A stretch of DNA of 45,495 bases from an uncultured beta proteobacterium (GCA_903870065.1 CAIQBN010000375.1:1-45495), one strand, 5' to 3'; shown: positions 24,774 to 34,053, counted from the stretch's first letter. The notes: generated from the letters alone by a model not told the origin. Translations and numbers: made by a program.

Positions 24774-25511
24774 GTGATCGGCCGATTCAAGTTTGTCGTC
24801 ATTACATTGGCCACGGTGCTTGCGGTGGCCAGCACGGTTGGCATGGGCGTGTGGCAATTGTCGAGGGCGGCGGAAAAGCAGGCGCGCCAAGCAAGGATGG
24901 ATGCCCAGGACGCCAAGCCGCCACTCAACGCTGCTGATTTTTTCGCCGCAAAAGACCCAACGTCCATGCTGCACCGGCGTGCCCGTTTGCGGGGCACATG
25001 GGCGGCGCCATCCCTGTTGTTTCTGGAGAATCGCCCAATGGACGGGCGGGTCGGTTTTTTGGTTTTGATGCCCTTTGTCCTTGAGGCCGGTCAAGGCACG
25101 TTGGTCGTGCAGCGAGGTTGGGTTCCCCGTAGTCTGGATGATCGCCAGCGTGTGCCACCTGTTGATACACCTGTTGGCGTTGTGGAAATTGAGGGGCGAA
25201 TTGCCCTGGCGCCATCTGACCTTTTTGTGCTGGGTACCCCACAGGGAGGACCAATACGGCAAAATCTGGACCTGCCACAATGGAGGGTTGAAACTGGGCT
25301 GCCTTTGGCCCCGGTTACCTTGCAGCAGACTGGTTTCGACCCAGGTGGCATGTCCAGGGACTGGCCAACAGTCAGTTTGGGGGTTGAAAAGAATTATGGC
25401 TACGCCTTCCAGTGGTTCGGTATGGCATTTCTTTTTGTCGCGCTCTACATTTGGTTTCAAGTATTCCGCCGTTTTATTTTCCATCGCAAGGACCCGATCA
25501 AGCATGCCTAG
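24774..25511 (+). CDS. SURF1 family cytochrome oxidase biogenesis protein
   Basis: This 245-aa membrane protein aids heme a insertion into subunit I. It has N- and C-terminal membrane helices (FKFVVITLATVLAVASTVGMGVWQL; YAFQWFGMAFLFVALYIWFQVF) flanking a periplasmic domain with LLFLENRPMDGRVGF, VVQRGWVPRS and NYGYAFQWF. I place the start at GTG 24774, with AGGA 7 bases upstream, rather than the track's 24510, whose extra 88 residues are antisense to the twin-TM gene. It overlaps the next gene by 8 bases. Confidence 0.9.
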   Translation: MIGRFKFVVITLATVLAVASTVGMGVWQLSRAAEKQARQARMDAQDAKPPLNAADFFAAKDPTSMLHRRARLRGTWAAPSLLFLENRPMDGRVGFLVLMPFVLEAGQGTLVVQRGWVPRSLDDRQRVPPVDTPVGVVEIEGRIALAPSDLFVLGTPQGGPIRQNLDLPQWRVETGLPLAPVTLQQTGFDPGGMSRDWPTVSLGVEKNYGYAFQWFGMAFLFVALYIWFQVFRRFIFHRKDPIKHA

Positions 25512-26202
25512 CGCGACAAAAACCTCCCAAGTCGGGGAGCAGCCCCTGGGGATGACCGTCCATTCGCTGCCCTCGCCACAGGACTTGACTGGCAATGCGT
25601 CGGTCCGAACGCAGGCAGGGCGCTGGAAAATGCTGGCCGTTCTGCTCGTATGTATTGCCCCGGTTGTTGCATCCTATTTCACGTTTTACGTCGTGCGCCC
25701 CGAAGGGCGCCGCAATTTTGGCGAATTGATTGATCCCCAGCGCGCACTGCCGGATCTGGTGGGTCGTGCCCTGGACGGCAAGCCAGTCAATTTGCGCGCA
25801 TTGAAAGACCAATGGCTGCTAGTTAGCGTCGGCTCTGGCGCATGTGACGCACAGTGTGCGCGCCATCTGTATATACAGCGCCAACTGCGCGAAGGACTGG
25901 GCAAAGAAAAGGAACGTATGGATTGGGTCTGGCTGGTCAGCGACGAAACCCCGGTGGCGGACGCCTTGCTGCCGGCGCTCAAAGAAGCAACGGTTTTGCG
26001 CCTTGCTGCCAACGATCTGGCGACTTGGCTGGCGCCCCAGCCGGGGCAGGCGCTGCAGGATCATCTGTACCTGGTCGATCCCCGGGGCAAGTGGATGATG
26101 CGCTTTCCGGCGCCCATTGACACTCAGTCAGCTGCGAAAATCCGGCGCGATCTCGATCGCCTGTTGCGCGCTTCCGTTCATTGGGACAAGTCCGGACGCT
26201 GA
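25504..26202 (+). CDS. SCO-like thioredoxin-fold membrane protein
   Basis: This 232-aa protein has one membrane helix (about 43-64, MLAVLLVCIAPVVASYFTFYVV) and a periplasmic thioredoxin-like domain. A SCO-like C-x3-C motif is present (GACDAQC, Cys114 and Cys118), with HLYLVDPRGKWMMRFP near the end. The usual SCO distal histidine is not evident. It lies between SURF1 and ctaA, as in other Betaproteobacteria, and probably helps copper or thiol handling at CuA. The track start at 25075 is too early; ATG 25504 overlaps SURF1 by 8 bases. Confidence 0.82.
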   Translation: MPSATKTSQVGEQPLGMTVHSLPSPQDLTGNASVRTQAGRWKMLAVLLVCIAPVVASYFTFYVVRPEGRRNFGELIDPQRALPDLVGRALDGKPVNLRALKDQWLLVSVGSGACDAQCARHLYIQRQLREGLGKEKERMDWVWLVSDETPVADALLPALKEATVLRLAANDLATWLAPQPGQALQDHLYLVDPRGKWMMRFPAPIDTQSAAKIRRDLDRLLRASVHWDKSGR

Positions 26203-26225
26203 GTCTGCAAAGCAAGATTCTTTTC

Positions 26226-27383
26226 ATGCACCCAAACCTTTACGATTTTTCCCCATTGGCTCGGATGCTGGTGATGGGGCTTTTGCTTGCCTCCGGCCCG
26301 TTGCTGATGGTCTATTTGCGCAATCGCAGTGCGAGTCCGCTGGGGCGCTTGCATGCACTCACCGTGGTGACGCTATTTTTGACCTTCGATCTGGTTCTGT
26401 TTGGTGCATTTACCCGCTTAACCGACAGTGGCTTGGGCTGTCCGGACTGGCCCGGATGTTACGGTAGTGCCAGTCCGTTGGGGGCTAGCCTGGAAATTGA
26501 AACGGCCCAGCAGGCGATGCCGACAGGACCGGTGACTGCCAATAAAGCCTGGATCGAAATGGTGCACCGCTACTTGGCAATGGGCGTTGGGGTGCTAATT
26601 ACTGTGTTGGCAGGCACTGCCTGGCTGGGTCGCAAATCGCCCATAACGCGCCCGGTAATCAGCCCCTGGTGGTCCACTGTCACCTGGATTTGGGTTTGCG
26701 TACAAGGCGCATTTGGTGCGCTAACGGTCACTATGAAGCTTTTTCCCGCCATTGTGACTTTGCATTTGCTGGGTGGCTACATCTTATTGGCGTTGCTGGC
26801 CGTTCAAGTAACGCAATTGGCCCAGCAACAGGGGGTGCAGCAAATGAGCCTCGTTTCGAGTCGATTGCAAATGGCTGTGGGCATGGCGTTGGCCTTGCTT
26901 TTTGTGCAGTCGGCATCAGGCGCCTGGGTTAGCACCAATTACGCGGTATTGGCATGTGCGGAGTTCCCCAAGTGTCAGGGGCAATGGTGGCCGCAAATGG
27001 ACTTTGGAGGCGGGTTTGAGTTTTGGCGGCCACTGGGATTGAATCGACAGGGTGCGCATATCAGCTTCCAGGCCCTGACTGCGATTCATTTTGTGCATCG
27101 ACTGTTGGCCATCGTGACGTTGGCTGTGCTCGCCGCTTTGGCATGGAAGCTATACCGACATGATTCATTGCAGCGCACCGGTCGAACATTGGGGATTTTA
27201 TTGGCCGTGCAGTTTGCTACTGGTTTGAGTAATGTGGTCCTTGACTGGCCAATTGTTGCAGCGGTCTTGCATACCGGAGGTGCAGGTGCCATGGTTGTTG
27301 TGCTGACATCACTCTGGGCATCAACCATTTCCGTGCGCGAGGGCACCGACGCACTCAGGACTTCTGGCGGGGCACTAGCATGA
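26226..27383 (+). CDS. ctaA: Heme A synthase (COX15/CtaA)
   Basis: This 385-aa, eight-helix membrane enzyme oxidises heme O to heme A. Family sequences include [49 protein letters not shown] and [14 protein letters not shown], giving the four conserved histidines. The ATG at 26226 gives a normal N-terminus. Its stop overlaps the ctaB start (ATGA). Confidence 0.95.
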   Translation: MHPNLYDFSPLARMLVMGLLLASGPLLMVYLRNRSASPLGRLHALTVVTLFLTFDLVLFGAFTRLTDSGLGCPDWPGCYGSASPLGASLEIETAQQAMPTGPVTANKAWIEMVHRYLAMGVGVLITVLAGTAWLGRKSPITRPVISPWWSTVTWIWVCVQGAFGALTVTMKLFPAIVTLHLLGGYILLALLAVQVTQLAQQQGVQQMSLVSSRLQMAVGMALALLFVQSASGAWVSTNYAVLACAEFPKCQGQWWPQMDFGGGFEFWRPLGLNRQGAHISFQALTAIHFVHRLLAIVTLAVLAALAWKLYRHDSLQRTGRTLGILLAVQFATGLSNVVLDWPIVAAVLHTGGAGAMVVVLTSLWASTISVREGTDALRTSGGALA

Positions 27384-28276
27384 CTGGTCAGGTTCCCGTG
27401 TCCGCTCCATCCGTGTTCCAGCAGTTTTACGCGTTGACCAAGCCGCGAGTGATTCAACTGATCGTGTTTTGTGCACTAATTGGTATGGTGCTGGCTGTTC
27501 CGGGCGTGCCATCGCTGGCCAACACCGGTCTCGCGGCCATGGCCTGCGTTGGGATCTGGCTTGTTGCAGCGGCAGCAGCAGCGTTCAATTGCATTGTCGA
27601 GCAAGGCATTGACGCCAAGATGAAGCGCACCGCGTGGCGCCCGACGGCGCGCGGTGAGCTGAGCAACGTGCAAACTCTGTTTTTTTCGGGCGCGCTGGGC
27701 GCATTGGGCTCAGCGTTGCTTTATTTTTGGGTCAATCCATTGACCATGTGGCTCACCTTTGCGACGTTTGTCGGTTATGCCGTCATTTACACAGTCATTC
27801 TGAAGCCGCTGACCCCGCAAAATATTGTGATCGGGGGTGCATCTGGCGCCATGCCACCCGTGCTGGGATGGTCCGCCATGACAGGTGATGTTGGACCCGA
27901 GGCTTTGATCCTTTTTTTGATTATTTTCCTTTGGACGCCACCCCACTTTTGGGCGCTTGCCTTGTACCGGGTCGAAGACTACCGCAAGTCAGGGTTGCCA
28001 ATGCTGCCGGTGACGCACGGAAGCGAATTCACACGCCTGCAAATTCTGCTCTACACCTTCGTGTTGTTTGCGGCATGCTTGTTGCCCTTTGTGTATGGCA
28101 TGAGTAGCTGGATCTATTTGGCGTCCGCGGTGGTGTTAGGTGTCGGCTTTTGCCTCTATGCCTGGTATCTGTGGCGCGATTATTCGGACGAGTTAGCCCG
28201 GCGGACTTTTCGTTATTCGCTCATCCACTTGAGTGCATTGTTTGCCGCTCTCTTGCTTGACCACTACTTGCTGTAA
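27380..28276 (+). CDS. ctaB: Protoheme IX farnesyltransferase
   Basis: This 298-aa polytopic UbiA-superfamily prenyltransferase makes heme O from protoheme and farnesyl diphosphate. The first Asp-rich motif is [19 protein letters not shown] (about 72-90). The second region contains [25 protein letters not shown]. It is also called cyoE. It overlaps ctaA by 4 bases and supplies its substrate. Confidence 0.96.
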   Translation: MTGQVPVSAPSVFQQFYALTKPRVIQLIVFCALIGMVLAVPGVPSLANTGLAAMACVGIWLVAAAAAAFNCIVEQGIDAKMKRTAWRPTARGELSNVQTLFFSGALGALGSALLYFWVNPLTMWLTFATFVGYAVIYTVILKPLTPQNIVIGGASGAMPPVLGWSAMTGDVGPEALILFLIIFLWTPPHFWALALYRVEDYRKSGLPMLPVTHGSEFTRLQILLYTFVLFAACLLPFVYGMSSWIYLASAVVLGVGFCLYAWYLWRDYSDELARRTFRYSLIHLSALFAALLLDHYLL

Positions 28277-28303
28277 TTAATGACCCGATCAGACGCATTA
28301 AAT

Positions 28304-28915
28304 ATGAATAAACGAATTGCTATGAAAAATATAGCTGCTTGCGCTTTGTTTACGGGGGCTGCAGTGCTATTTTCTGCCTGCTCGCCACAGCAGGCGACCT
28401 TTGTGTCCGTAGACGTCACCGGCGCGGACTATGCCAAGAATTTCGAGTTGACCGATCACAACGGGCAGGTCCGGCATTTGCCGGATTTTGCTGGCAAGGT
28501 GGTCGTCATGTTTTTTGGGTACACCCAGTGTCCTGACGTTTGCCCGACCTCGCTGTCCGAACTCGCAGAAGTCAAAAAAGCGTTGGGAAGTGACGGCGGA
28601 CGCCTGCAAGTGCTTTTTATCACGGTGGATCCGCAGCGTGACACCCAGGAGGTGCTGAAGAGTTATATGTCAAACTTTGATCCAAGCTTTTTGGCACTGC
28701 ACACCACTCCCGAAAAGCTGCCCGAGCTTGCCAAGGAGTACAAGATTTACTTCAAGAGGGTCGATGGCCAGACGGCGACAAGCTACACCATGGACCATTC
28801 GGCGGGCAGTTATGTGTATGACACCAAGGGTCAATTGCGTTTGTTTACACGCTACGGGATGGGTGCCAAGGGCTTGACTGAGGACATCCGACTGCTGCTA
28901 AAACAGGCATCGTAG
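28304..28915 (+). CDS. SCO1/SenC family copper chaperone (lipoprotein)
   Basis: This 203-aa periplasmic thioredoxin-fold protein delivers copper to CuA of subunit II. Copper ligands are Cys76 and Cys80 (CPDVC) and His165 (TMDHSAG). The signal sequence ends in lipobox LFSAC (Cys26), so it is membrane-anchored. Its N-terminal residues 5-19 (IAMKNIAACALFTGA) are encoded by a copy of the 43-bp element in reverse orientation. Starts at 28280, 28304 and 28322 are all possible and none has a clear ribosome-binding site. It is the last gene of the oxidase block. Confidence 0.92.
   Translation: MNKRIAMKNIAACALFTGAAVLFSACSPQQATFVSVDVTGADYAKNFELTDHNGQVRHLPDFAGKVVVMFFGYTQCPDVCPTSLSELAEVKKALGSDGGRLQVLFITVDPQRDTQEVLKSYMSNFDPSFLALHTTPEKLPELAKEYKIYFKRVDGQTATSYTMDHSAGSYVYDTKGQLRLFTRYGMGAKGLTEDIRLLLKQAS
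28319..28361 (-). repeat. 43-bp dispersed palindromic element, copy 5 (in the sco1 signal peptide)
   Basis: The palindrome GCTAT-N7-ATAGC is exact; the distal box reads GGGGGCTG, matching GAGGGCTA at 6 of 8 at exactly 18 bases. The gene reads the reverse complement of the element, giving AMKNIA at the palindrome. Confidence 0.7.
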
Positions 28916-28944
28916 ACTTACTTTTTTCTGGAGAAACCGCCACG

Positions 28945-29505
28945 ATGCCATCTAGACCCCTATCCCACCAAGCCGCGCTCCTCGTGATCGACATGCAACG
29001 TGGAATTTGCGAAGGCGAGTACCAGGCGTTCGAGGCTGACGCATTGGTTGAACGTATCAATTCCTTGGCCAAGAGGGCGCGTGAGGCAAAGGTTCCTGTG
29101 ATCTGGATCCATCATGAAGAAGCGACCGGTCCGCTGCAGCACGGCACTGACGGGTGGCAACTCGCTCAAGGACTAAGCACCCAAACCAGTGACATTCTGG
29201 TTCGCAAAGCCACGCCCGACTCTTTTCTCCGTACCGGGCTGGAGCGTCTGCTTAAAGCCCATGGGGTCGACTCACTCATCGTCTGTGGATTGCAGACCGA
29301 GTATTGTGTGGATACAACAACCCGCCGTGCGCTGGCTCTTGGTTATCCGGTACAACTGGTGTCAGACGGGCACTCCACACTGGATACTGCTACGCTCACT
29401 GCGTCAAAGATTATCGAGCACCACAACGCAACGCTGGCCAATATCGATAGCTTCGGTTCGCGCGCGACGCTGGTAGCGGCCGCAGATGTTGGATTTCTGC
29501 AATGA
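28945..29505 (+). CDS. Isochorismatase-family cysteine hydrolase
   Basis: This 186-aa cytoplasmic hydrolase has the catalytic triad Asp16 (LLVIDMQ), Lys88 (VRKATPDSF) and Cys121 (GLQTEYCVD). It lacks any fused carrier domain. Relatives act on nicotinamide, carbamoyl-sarcosine, or other amides; the substrate here cannot be told. AACCGCC precedes the ATG weakly. It is convergent with rpoH, 13 bases apart. Confidence 0.9.
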   Translation: MPSRPLSHQAALLVIDMQRGICEGEYQAFEADALVERINSLAKRAREAKVPVIWIHHEEATGPLQHGTDGWQLAQGLSTQTSDILVRKATPDSFLRTGLERLLKAHGVDSLIVCGLQTEYCVDTTTRRALALGYPVQLVSDGHSTLDTATLTASKIIEHHNATLANIDSFGSRATLVAAADVGFLQ

Positions 29506-29518
29506 CTCCGATATCCGC

Positions 29519-30460
29519 TTAGGCGTATTCGGCCAGAGTCACCTTCATTTTTTTCATGGCAGCCACTTCGATCTGACGGATCCGCTCGGCGCTGACGCCA
29601 TATTCTGCAGCCAGATCGTGCAAGGTCATGCCGCCGGAGTTGTCGTCGGCCACTTTCAGCCAGCGCTCCTCCACAATGCGACGGCTGCGCGCGTCCAGTG
29701 CCGCCAGCGCGGTAGCGATGCCTTCAGTTGCCAGCACATCGCGTTGGCGCGCCTCGATCATGGCGACCGGTTCATGGCTGGTGTCTGTTAAATAGGCGAT
29801 TGGCCCGAATGCATCATCGCCGTCATCGGACGGACCGGGGTCAAGCAGCACATCTCCGCCAGACATGCGGGTTTCCATTTCAATGACTTCTTCGGGCTTG
29901 ACCTTGAGCTCACGCGCCATGGCGGTGATCTGCTCTGAATTGAGGGTATCGCGGTGGGTTCCAGCATCGGCCGCAGCGTCGTCACTCTTGAAGCGCTGCT
30001 TCATCGAGCGCAAGTTAAAAAACAACTTGCGTTGTGCCTTGGTCGTGGCAACTTTGACCATGCGCCAGTTTTTCAGGATGTACTCATGAATTTCAGCCTT
30101 GATCCAGTGCAGGGCGTAGCTCACCAGGCGCACGCCTTGATCCGGGTCGAATCGCTTGACTGCCTTCATCAGGCCAACATTGCCCTCTTGAATCAGGTCG
30201 CCATGTGGCAACCCGTAACCGAGGTACTGACGGGACACCGACACCACCAACCTCAAGTGAGATAGCACTAACTTACCTGCAGCCTCAAGATCGTTCTCGG
30301 TTTTAAACTGACGCGCAAACTTTTGCTCCTCTTCGAGAGTGAGCATTGGCAAGCGATTCGCTGCTGAAATATAGGCATCCAGATTGCCCAATGAAGGCAC
30401 CATCGACCAAGGATTGGCCAACGCCAGCGAGGGGGATGCGGATCCAATGTGTACGGACAT
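29519..30460 (-). CDS. rpoH: RNA polymerase sigma factor RpoH (sigma-32)
   Basis: This 313-aa heat-shock sigma factor contains the diagnostic RpoH box QRKLFFNLR (143-151), region 2 (LRLVVSVSRQYLGYGLPHGDLIQEGNVGLMKAVKRFD) and region 4 (LHDLAAEYGVSAERIRQIEVAAMKKMK). An acidic insert DPGPSDDGDDAFG lies between regions 3 and 4. A perfect CIRCE operator sits 30 bases before its start, so HrcA probably represses it. It lies 113 bases downstream of the kinase gene on the same strand. Confidence 0.97.
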   Translation of the reverse strand: MSVHIGSASPSLALANPWSMVPSLGNLDAYISAANRLPMLTLEEEQKFARQFKTENDLEAAGKLVLSHLRLVVSVSRQYLGYGLPHGDLIQEGNVGLMKAVKRFDPDQGVRLVSYALHWIKAEIHEYILKNWRMVKVATTKAQRKLFFNLRSMKQRFKSDDAAADAGTHRDTLNSEQITAMARELKVKPEEVIEMETRMSGGDVLLDPGPSDDGDDAFGPIAYLTDTSHEPVAMIEARQRDVLATEGIATALAALDARSRRIVEERWLKVADDNSGGMTLHDLAAEYGVSAERIRQIEVAAMKKMKVTLAEYA

Positions 30461-30490
30461 ACCTGAACTCCTTGTGTATCGGATGCAATA

Positions 30491-30517
30491 TTAGCACTCT
30501 CTGTGAGTGAGTGCTAA
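30491..30517 (-). promoter_or_regulatory. CIRCE element (HrcA operator) upstream of rpoH
   Basis: TTAGCACTC-N9-GAGTGCTAA is present with both halves exact and the standard 9-base spacer. On the minus strand TATTAG overlapping its edge may be the -10, with TTATCA 17 bases earlier. HrcA binding CIRCE is well established; placement before rpoH links the HrcA and sigma-32 regulons. Confidence 0.95.
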
Positions 30518-30573
30518 TAGAGAAGTTCAATGTCCCTGATAAAAATGTTGGTGCTGCTGCTAAAGCCGGACGT

Positions 30574-31866
30574 CTACCGGATATCCCACTCCGACAATTG
30601 CTGATTGGTTGCGATCAGCCGGGTCACCAGCATGTTAATGAACGCCTTGTCGAAGCAGGACTGCAACTCGGCGGACGCCTGTCGAAGCGAGGCGCTCTTG
30701 ATTTTCAGGACCGAAATTTTTGACTCGGCAATGACGGTGGCCGAGCGCAAATTTTCGTCAGCCTGCAGGTACGCCATTTCACCAATACTCACGCCAGCAC
30801 GCAGGCGGGTTAGCGCCAGCTTGCGTTTACTGACCTTGACCACGCCTTCTAGTAAAAGGTAGAAGGATTGCCCCACGGTTCCTTCTTCCATCAGAAGCGT
30901 TCCAGACTCCAACGCCCGGATACGTCCGAGCCGCAAAGTCTCCCATATCGCCACATCGGAGAAATTTTTGAAAAAGTCCAGCTGACGCAACGCTTGAAAC
31001 CGCTCGACTTCCGTGATTTGGGTCGCCAGCTTGGTGATGCTGCTGCTGGCACCAATGACGGCATTGGCAAAGTCGCTCCATTGCGCATAACGATTTTGCG
31101 GCTTCTTGGCCAGGGCGGTTCGAACCACGTCATCGAGCGAAGGCGGTAAATCGGGCCGCAGCACGCGCACCGGCACCGGTTCATCAGCTCCAATTTTGTA
31201 CAGGGTGGCGTAGTCGCTTTCTCCCTGAAACGGCTTTTGTCCGGTCAACAATTCATATAAAACAACCCCTAGCGAAAACATGTCGGAGTGTTGAGTCAGG
31301 CTTTCCTCACGAATCTGCTCCGGTGACATGTAAGACGGAGACCCAGTCAAGCCCGCAAGCTGGGTGATATCACCGTTTTGCGACAACGCGGTGCCAAAGT
31401 CGGTCAGCTTGACTTCGCCGTCATCACGCAGCAGCAAGTTCGCCGGCTTGATGTCACGATGCACCAGACCATGCAAGTGGGCGTATTCCAAAGCGTTGCA
31501 GCACTTGAACGCGATATCGAGCACTTCCGACACGGGCAGCAGCATGTCTGGCGATGTGTGTTGTTCCAGCGAGCGCCCCTTGACGTACTCCAGTACCAAG
31601 TAGGGTGGGTCGGCATGTTCGTCCACATCCACCAGAGAGACAATGTGAGGGTGGTTGATTCGTCCGGCAAGCACGGCCTCGTTGTGCAGCATTCGCCGGT
31701 ACTTGGCGGCCTGCATCGGGTCACTGAGCAAATGCGGGTGGATTTGTTTGATGGCGACCCAGTTGCCCCTGAAAGTGTCATGCGCCAAATACACAACGCC
31801 GCTGGCACCGCGACCTAATTCGCGTTCAATACGGTATTTGCCAATGACAACGGGTCCGGAATTCAT
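30574..31866 (-). CDS. Ser/Thr protein kinase fused to a cyclic-nucleotide-binding domain
   Basis: This 430-aa protein has a complete Hanks-type kinase domain: GRGASGVVY loop (19-27), Lys40 (VAIK), Glu63, HRDIKPAN (136-143), DFG (156-158), and SPSYMSPEQ. A C-terminal CNB domain follows from about 295 (GTLLMEEGTVGQSFYLLLEGVVKV...IGEMAYLQADENLRSATVIAES). There is no membrane helix. The fusion suggests kinase control by a cyclic nucleotide or similar ligand; the usual phosphate-binding R of the CNB cassette is not obvious. It is upstream of rpoH on the same strand. The ATG has no ribosome-binding site and abuts a 43-bp element. Confidence 0.92.
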   Translation of the reverse strand: MNSGPVVIGKYRIERELGRGASGVVYLAHDTFRGNWVAIKQIHPHLLSDPMQAAKYRRMLHNEAVLAGRINHPHIVSLVDVDEHADPPYLVLEYVKGRSLEQHTSPDMLLPVSEVLDIAFKCCNALEYAHLHGLVHRDIKPANLLLRDDGEVKLTDFGTALSQNGDITQLAGLTGSPSYMSPEQIREESLTQHSDMFSLGVVLYELLTGQKPFQGESDYATLYKIGADEPVPVRVLRPDLPPSLDDVVRTALAKKPQNRYAQWSDFANAVIGASSSITKLATQITEVERFQALRQLDFFKNFSDVAIWETLRLGRIRALESGTLLMEEGTVGQSFYLLLEGVVKVSKRKLALTRLRAGVSIGEMAYLQADENLRSATVIAESKISVLKIKSASLRQASAELQSCFDKAFINMLVTRLIATNQQLSEWDIR

Positions 31867-31882
31867 ATATAAAATTGGCCTC

Positions 31883-31925
31883 TAGCCCTCGTTGAATAAG
31901 CAGGTGTAGCTATTAAAACAGGAGC
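31883..31925 (+). repeat. 43-bp dispersed palindromic element, copy 6 (kinase 5' leader)
   Basis: TAGCCCTC and GCTAT are exact with 18 bases between; the last box is GGAGC instead of ATAGC. It fills most of the 63-bp gap between tctC and the kinase start, so it forms the leader of the kinase mRNA. Confidence 0.75.
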
Positions 31926-31929
31926 ATTT

Positions 31930-32934
31930 TCAGTCCACCCGCGCACCGGATATTTTTACGACCTGCGCCCATTTGCGATGTTCGCTCTCGATCAATGTGG
32001 CAAATTGGGCCGGCGTGTTGCCGCTGGGTATGGCGCCTTGGGCAAGCATTTTTTCGCTAATTGCCGGGTTGTTGAGCGCCTTGGCAACTTCTTGCTGCAA
32101 GCGATTGATCACTTCGGTTGGCGTGCCGGCAGGTGCCAGCAGCCCAAACCAGCTGGTGGCCTCGAAGCCTTTTAGTCCTGCAGCCTCTTCAATGGTTGGG
32201 GCGTCAGGCAGAGCGGCAGACCGGGTGGCACTGGTTACCGCCAGGGCTTTGAGTTTCCCGCTCTTGATCAACTGCATCGCCGACGGCAAATTGTCAAACA
32301 TCACGTCGACCTGGCCGCCCACCAGATCCAATAGTGCAGGACCGGATCCACGGTAAGGGATATGGGTCATGAATACGCCGGTCTGGCTTTTGAACAGTTC
32401 ACCTGCCAGGTGGATGGATGTGCCGTTTCCGCTGGACCCCATGTTGAGCTTGCCAGGCCTGGATTTGGCCAACACGATGAAATCCTTAACGGTATGGATG
32501 CCGTTTGCAACTGCCATTTCGCTGGGGACCACCATCACGTTGGGCACGCTTGCGACCAACGTGACGGGCGCAAAATCCTTGAACGGATCGTAGGGCAGCT
32601 TGGGGTACAGCGCGCGATTGATGCCGTGCGTACCCACGGTGCCCATCAACACGGTGTAGCCGTCAGCCGCCGACTTGGCAACCTGCTCTGCTCCGAGGTT
32701 GCCGCCCGCGCCGGGCTTGTTGTCGACCACAAATTGCTGACCGAATGCCTTGCTCAACTCTGGCGCAATGGCCCGCGCCAGAATGTCGGTGGTGCCACCC
32801 GGAGCAAAGGGAACCACGATGCGCACCGGCTTGTTGGGCCAGGCACTTTGAGCGATGGCAGCGCTGCTGCACAATGCCAGCAACACGGCAGAGCCGGCAA
32901 GAAGCAGTCGGCGACTCGAATTGAATGGTTTCAT
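31930..32934 (-). CDS. TctC/Bug-type tripartite tricarboxylate transporter substrate-binding protein
   Basis: This 334-aa periplasmic binding protein has a signal peptide ([29 protein letters not shown]) and the Bug-family opening [57 protein letters not shown]. Members bind carboxylates, amino acids or amides. No tctA or tctB is nearby, which is normal for the many orphan Bug proteins of Burkholderiales. I chose ATG 32934, which has GGAGA before it; the track's longer start adds an unrelated N-terminus. Confidence 0.93.
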   Translation of the reverse strand: MKPFNSSRRLLLAGSAVLLALCSSAAIAQSAWPNKPVRIVVPFAPGGTTDILARAIAPELSKAFGQQFVVDNKPGAGGNLGAEQVAKSAADGYTVLMGTVGTHGINRALYPKLPYDPFKDFAPVTLVASVPNVMVVPSEMAVANGIHTVKDFIVLAKSRPGKLNMGSSGNGTSIHLAGELFKSQTGVFMTHIPYRGSGPALLDLVGGQVDVMFDNLPSAMQLIKSGKLKALAVTSATRSAALPDAPTIEEAAGLKGFEATSWFGLLAPAGTPTEVINRLQQEVAKALNNPAISEKMLAQGAIPSGNTPAQFATLIESEHRKWAQVVKISGARVD

Positions 32935-33025
32935 GGTGGGTCTCCCGTTTTGGCCTGTGTAGCCCATCATAAACAGTTGTTCAGTGCAGCGCGCAACGAC
33001 GACAGGCGAAAACCGGTTATCGGCC

Positions 33026-33952
33026 TCAGGGCGCAATCTGCAGCTGAGCCAAGTCCAGCAACCGATAGTGCGCGCACCGGCCCTTGTCTCTGTCCCCATC
33101 ATCGCTCACCAGAATGACCATTTGGCGCCCATTCACGGTGGCTGCGCTGACCCCTTCCGTGTTTTCAAATCCGGGCACCCCGTCGGCCGAGACACGGCGG
33201 GCGGTTGAGCCAGGTTTACCGTTCCAGAACCACAGTTCAAAGCAAATACCCTGGCGCGTCGGCGGGCCAGCAACAATAAGAAAACCGCCCAGCGCCTGCA
33301 AATAAGCCATGGCACGAATTCCATTGCCATTCAAATCCAACGTGTCAAGAACCGCAGAAATTTGGGGTGCTGCATGTTGTTCGAAAACCCCAACCGGGTT
33401 TGTAATGGTGGCGACGATGGCGCGCTGATCGATCAACGGGCTGCGAAAGCCGACCAACAGGCGTTGCTGGTCGGCGCTGATTTCCAGGGCTTCCATGTTC
33501 AGCCCGCCCTCACTTTTTGCATCGCCGCTTGCGGCGGCCTCTGCCAGAATCGGATGGGCCTCGGATAACGCCTGTTTTAGCCCCCCCACCACCACCGGTT
33601 CCGTGATCCGGTGGCCGTCGATGCGAAAGCGCGCCAGTTTGTTACGCAATTTCTTATTGTCCCCGTCCGCATTGCGGGAGTGGGATGTGAGTGCATAAAT
33701 ATTGCCGGCCTGGTCGGCCGTGATGCCCTCCAGATCATCGAGTTTCCAGACGGCATCACCAGCCTGAAAAAACCCGGGACTTAGCGCCGTGGTAGTCACT
33801 TGGCCGTGGGCATCGAAAGTAATCAGGCTGAAGGGATGGTCCTTCTCATCCTCGATCACCAAAAAGCGCCCATCGGCCAGTTGCTGGATGCCTGAGGGTT
33901 CATAGATTCCGTCGAGTGGCACTAGCTGTGCGGTAATGGGCTGCATGGTCAT
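33026..33952 (-). CDS. DUF3616-type beta-propeller-like protein
   Basis: This protein of about 308 aa looks like DUF3616/phytase-like esterase proteins: [76 protein letters not shown] and [24 protein letters not shown], consistent with a propeller repeat pattern. No signal peptide is evident from the likely start at 33952. The function is unknown. It is divergent from an exported amidohydrolase with about 100 bases between. Confidence 0.75.
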   Translation of the reverse strand: MTMQPITAQLVPLDGIYEPSGIQQLADGRFLVIEDEKDHPFSLITFDAHGQVTTTALSPGFFQAGDAVWKLDDLEGITADQAGNIYALTSHSRNADGDNKKLRNKLARFRIDGHRITEPVVVGGLKQALSEAHPILAEAAASGDAKSEGGLNMEALEISADQQRLLVGFRSPLIDQRAIVATITNPVGVFEQHAAPQISAVLDTLDLNGNGIRAMAYLQALGGFLIVAGPPTRQGICFELWFWNGKPGSTARRVSADGVPGFENTEGVSAATVNGRQMVILVSDDGDRDKGRCAHYRLLDLAQLQIAP

Positions 33953-34053
33953 GATTGTCAACGAAGTCAGCTGGCATGAAAGGCGCTCGCCGCGGTGCCA
34001 GGCGATATGATGCGCCAGATCAGACTGCCGCAACCCACAAAGAGACACCTACC

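Noticed and set aside
24759-25595. Long upstream part of the twin-TM frame
   Set aside because: Antisense to SURF1 and the SCO-like gene; no membrane or domain signature before MTYLVALAF.
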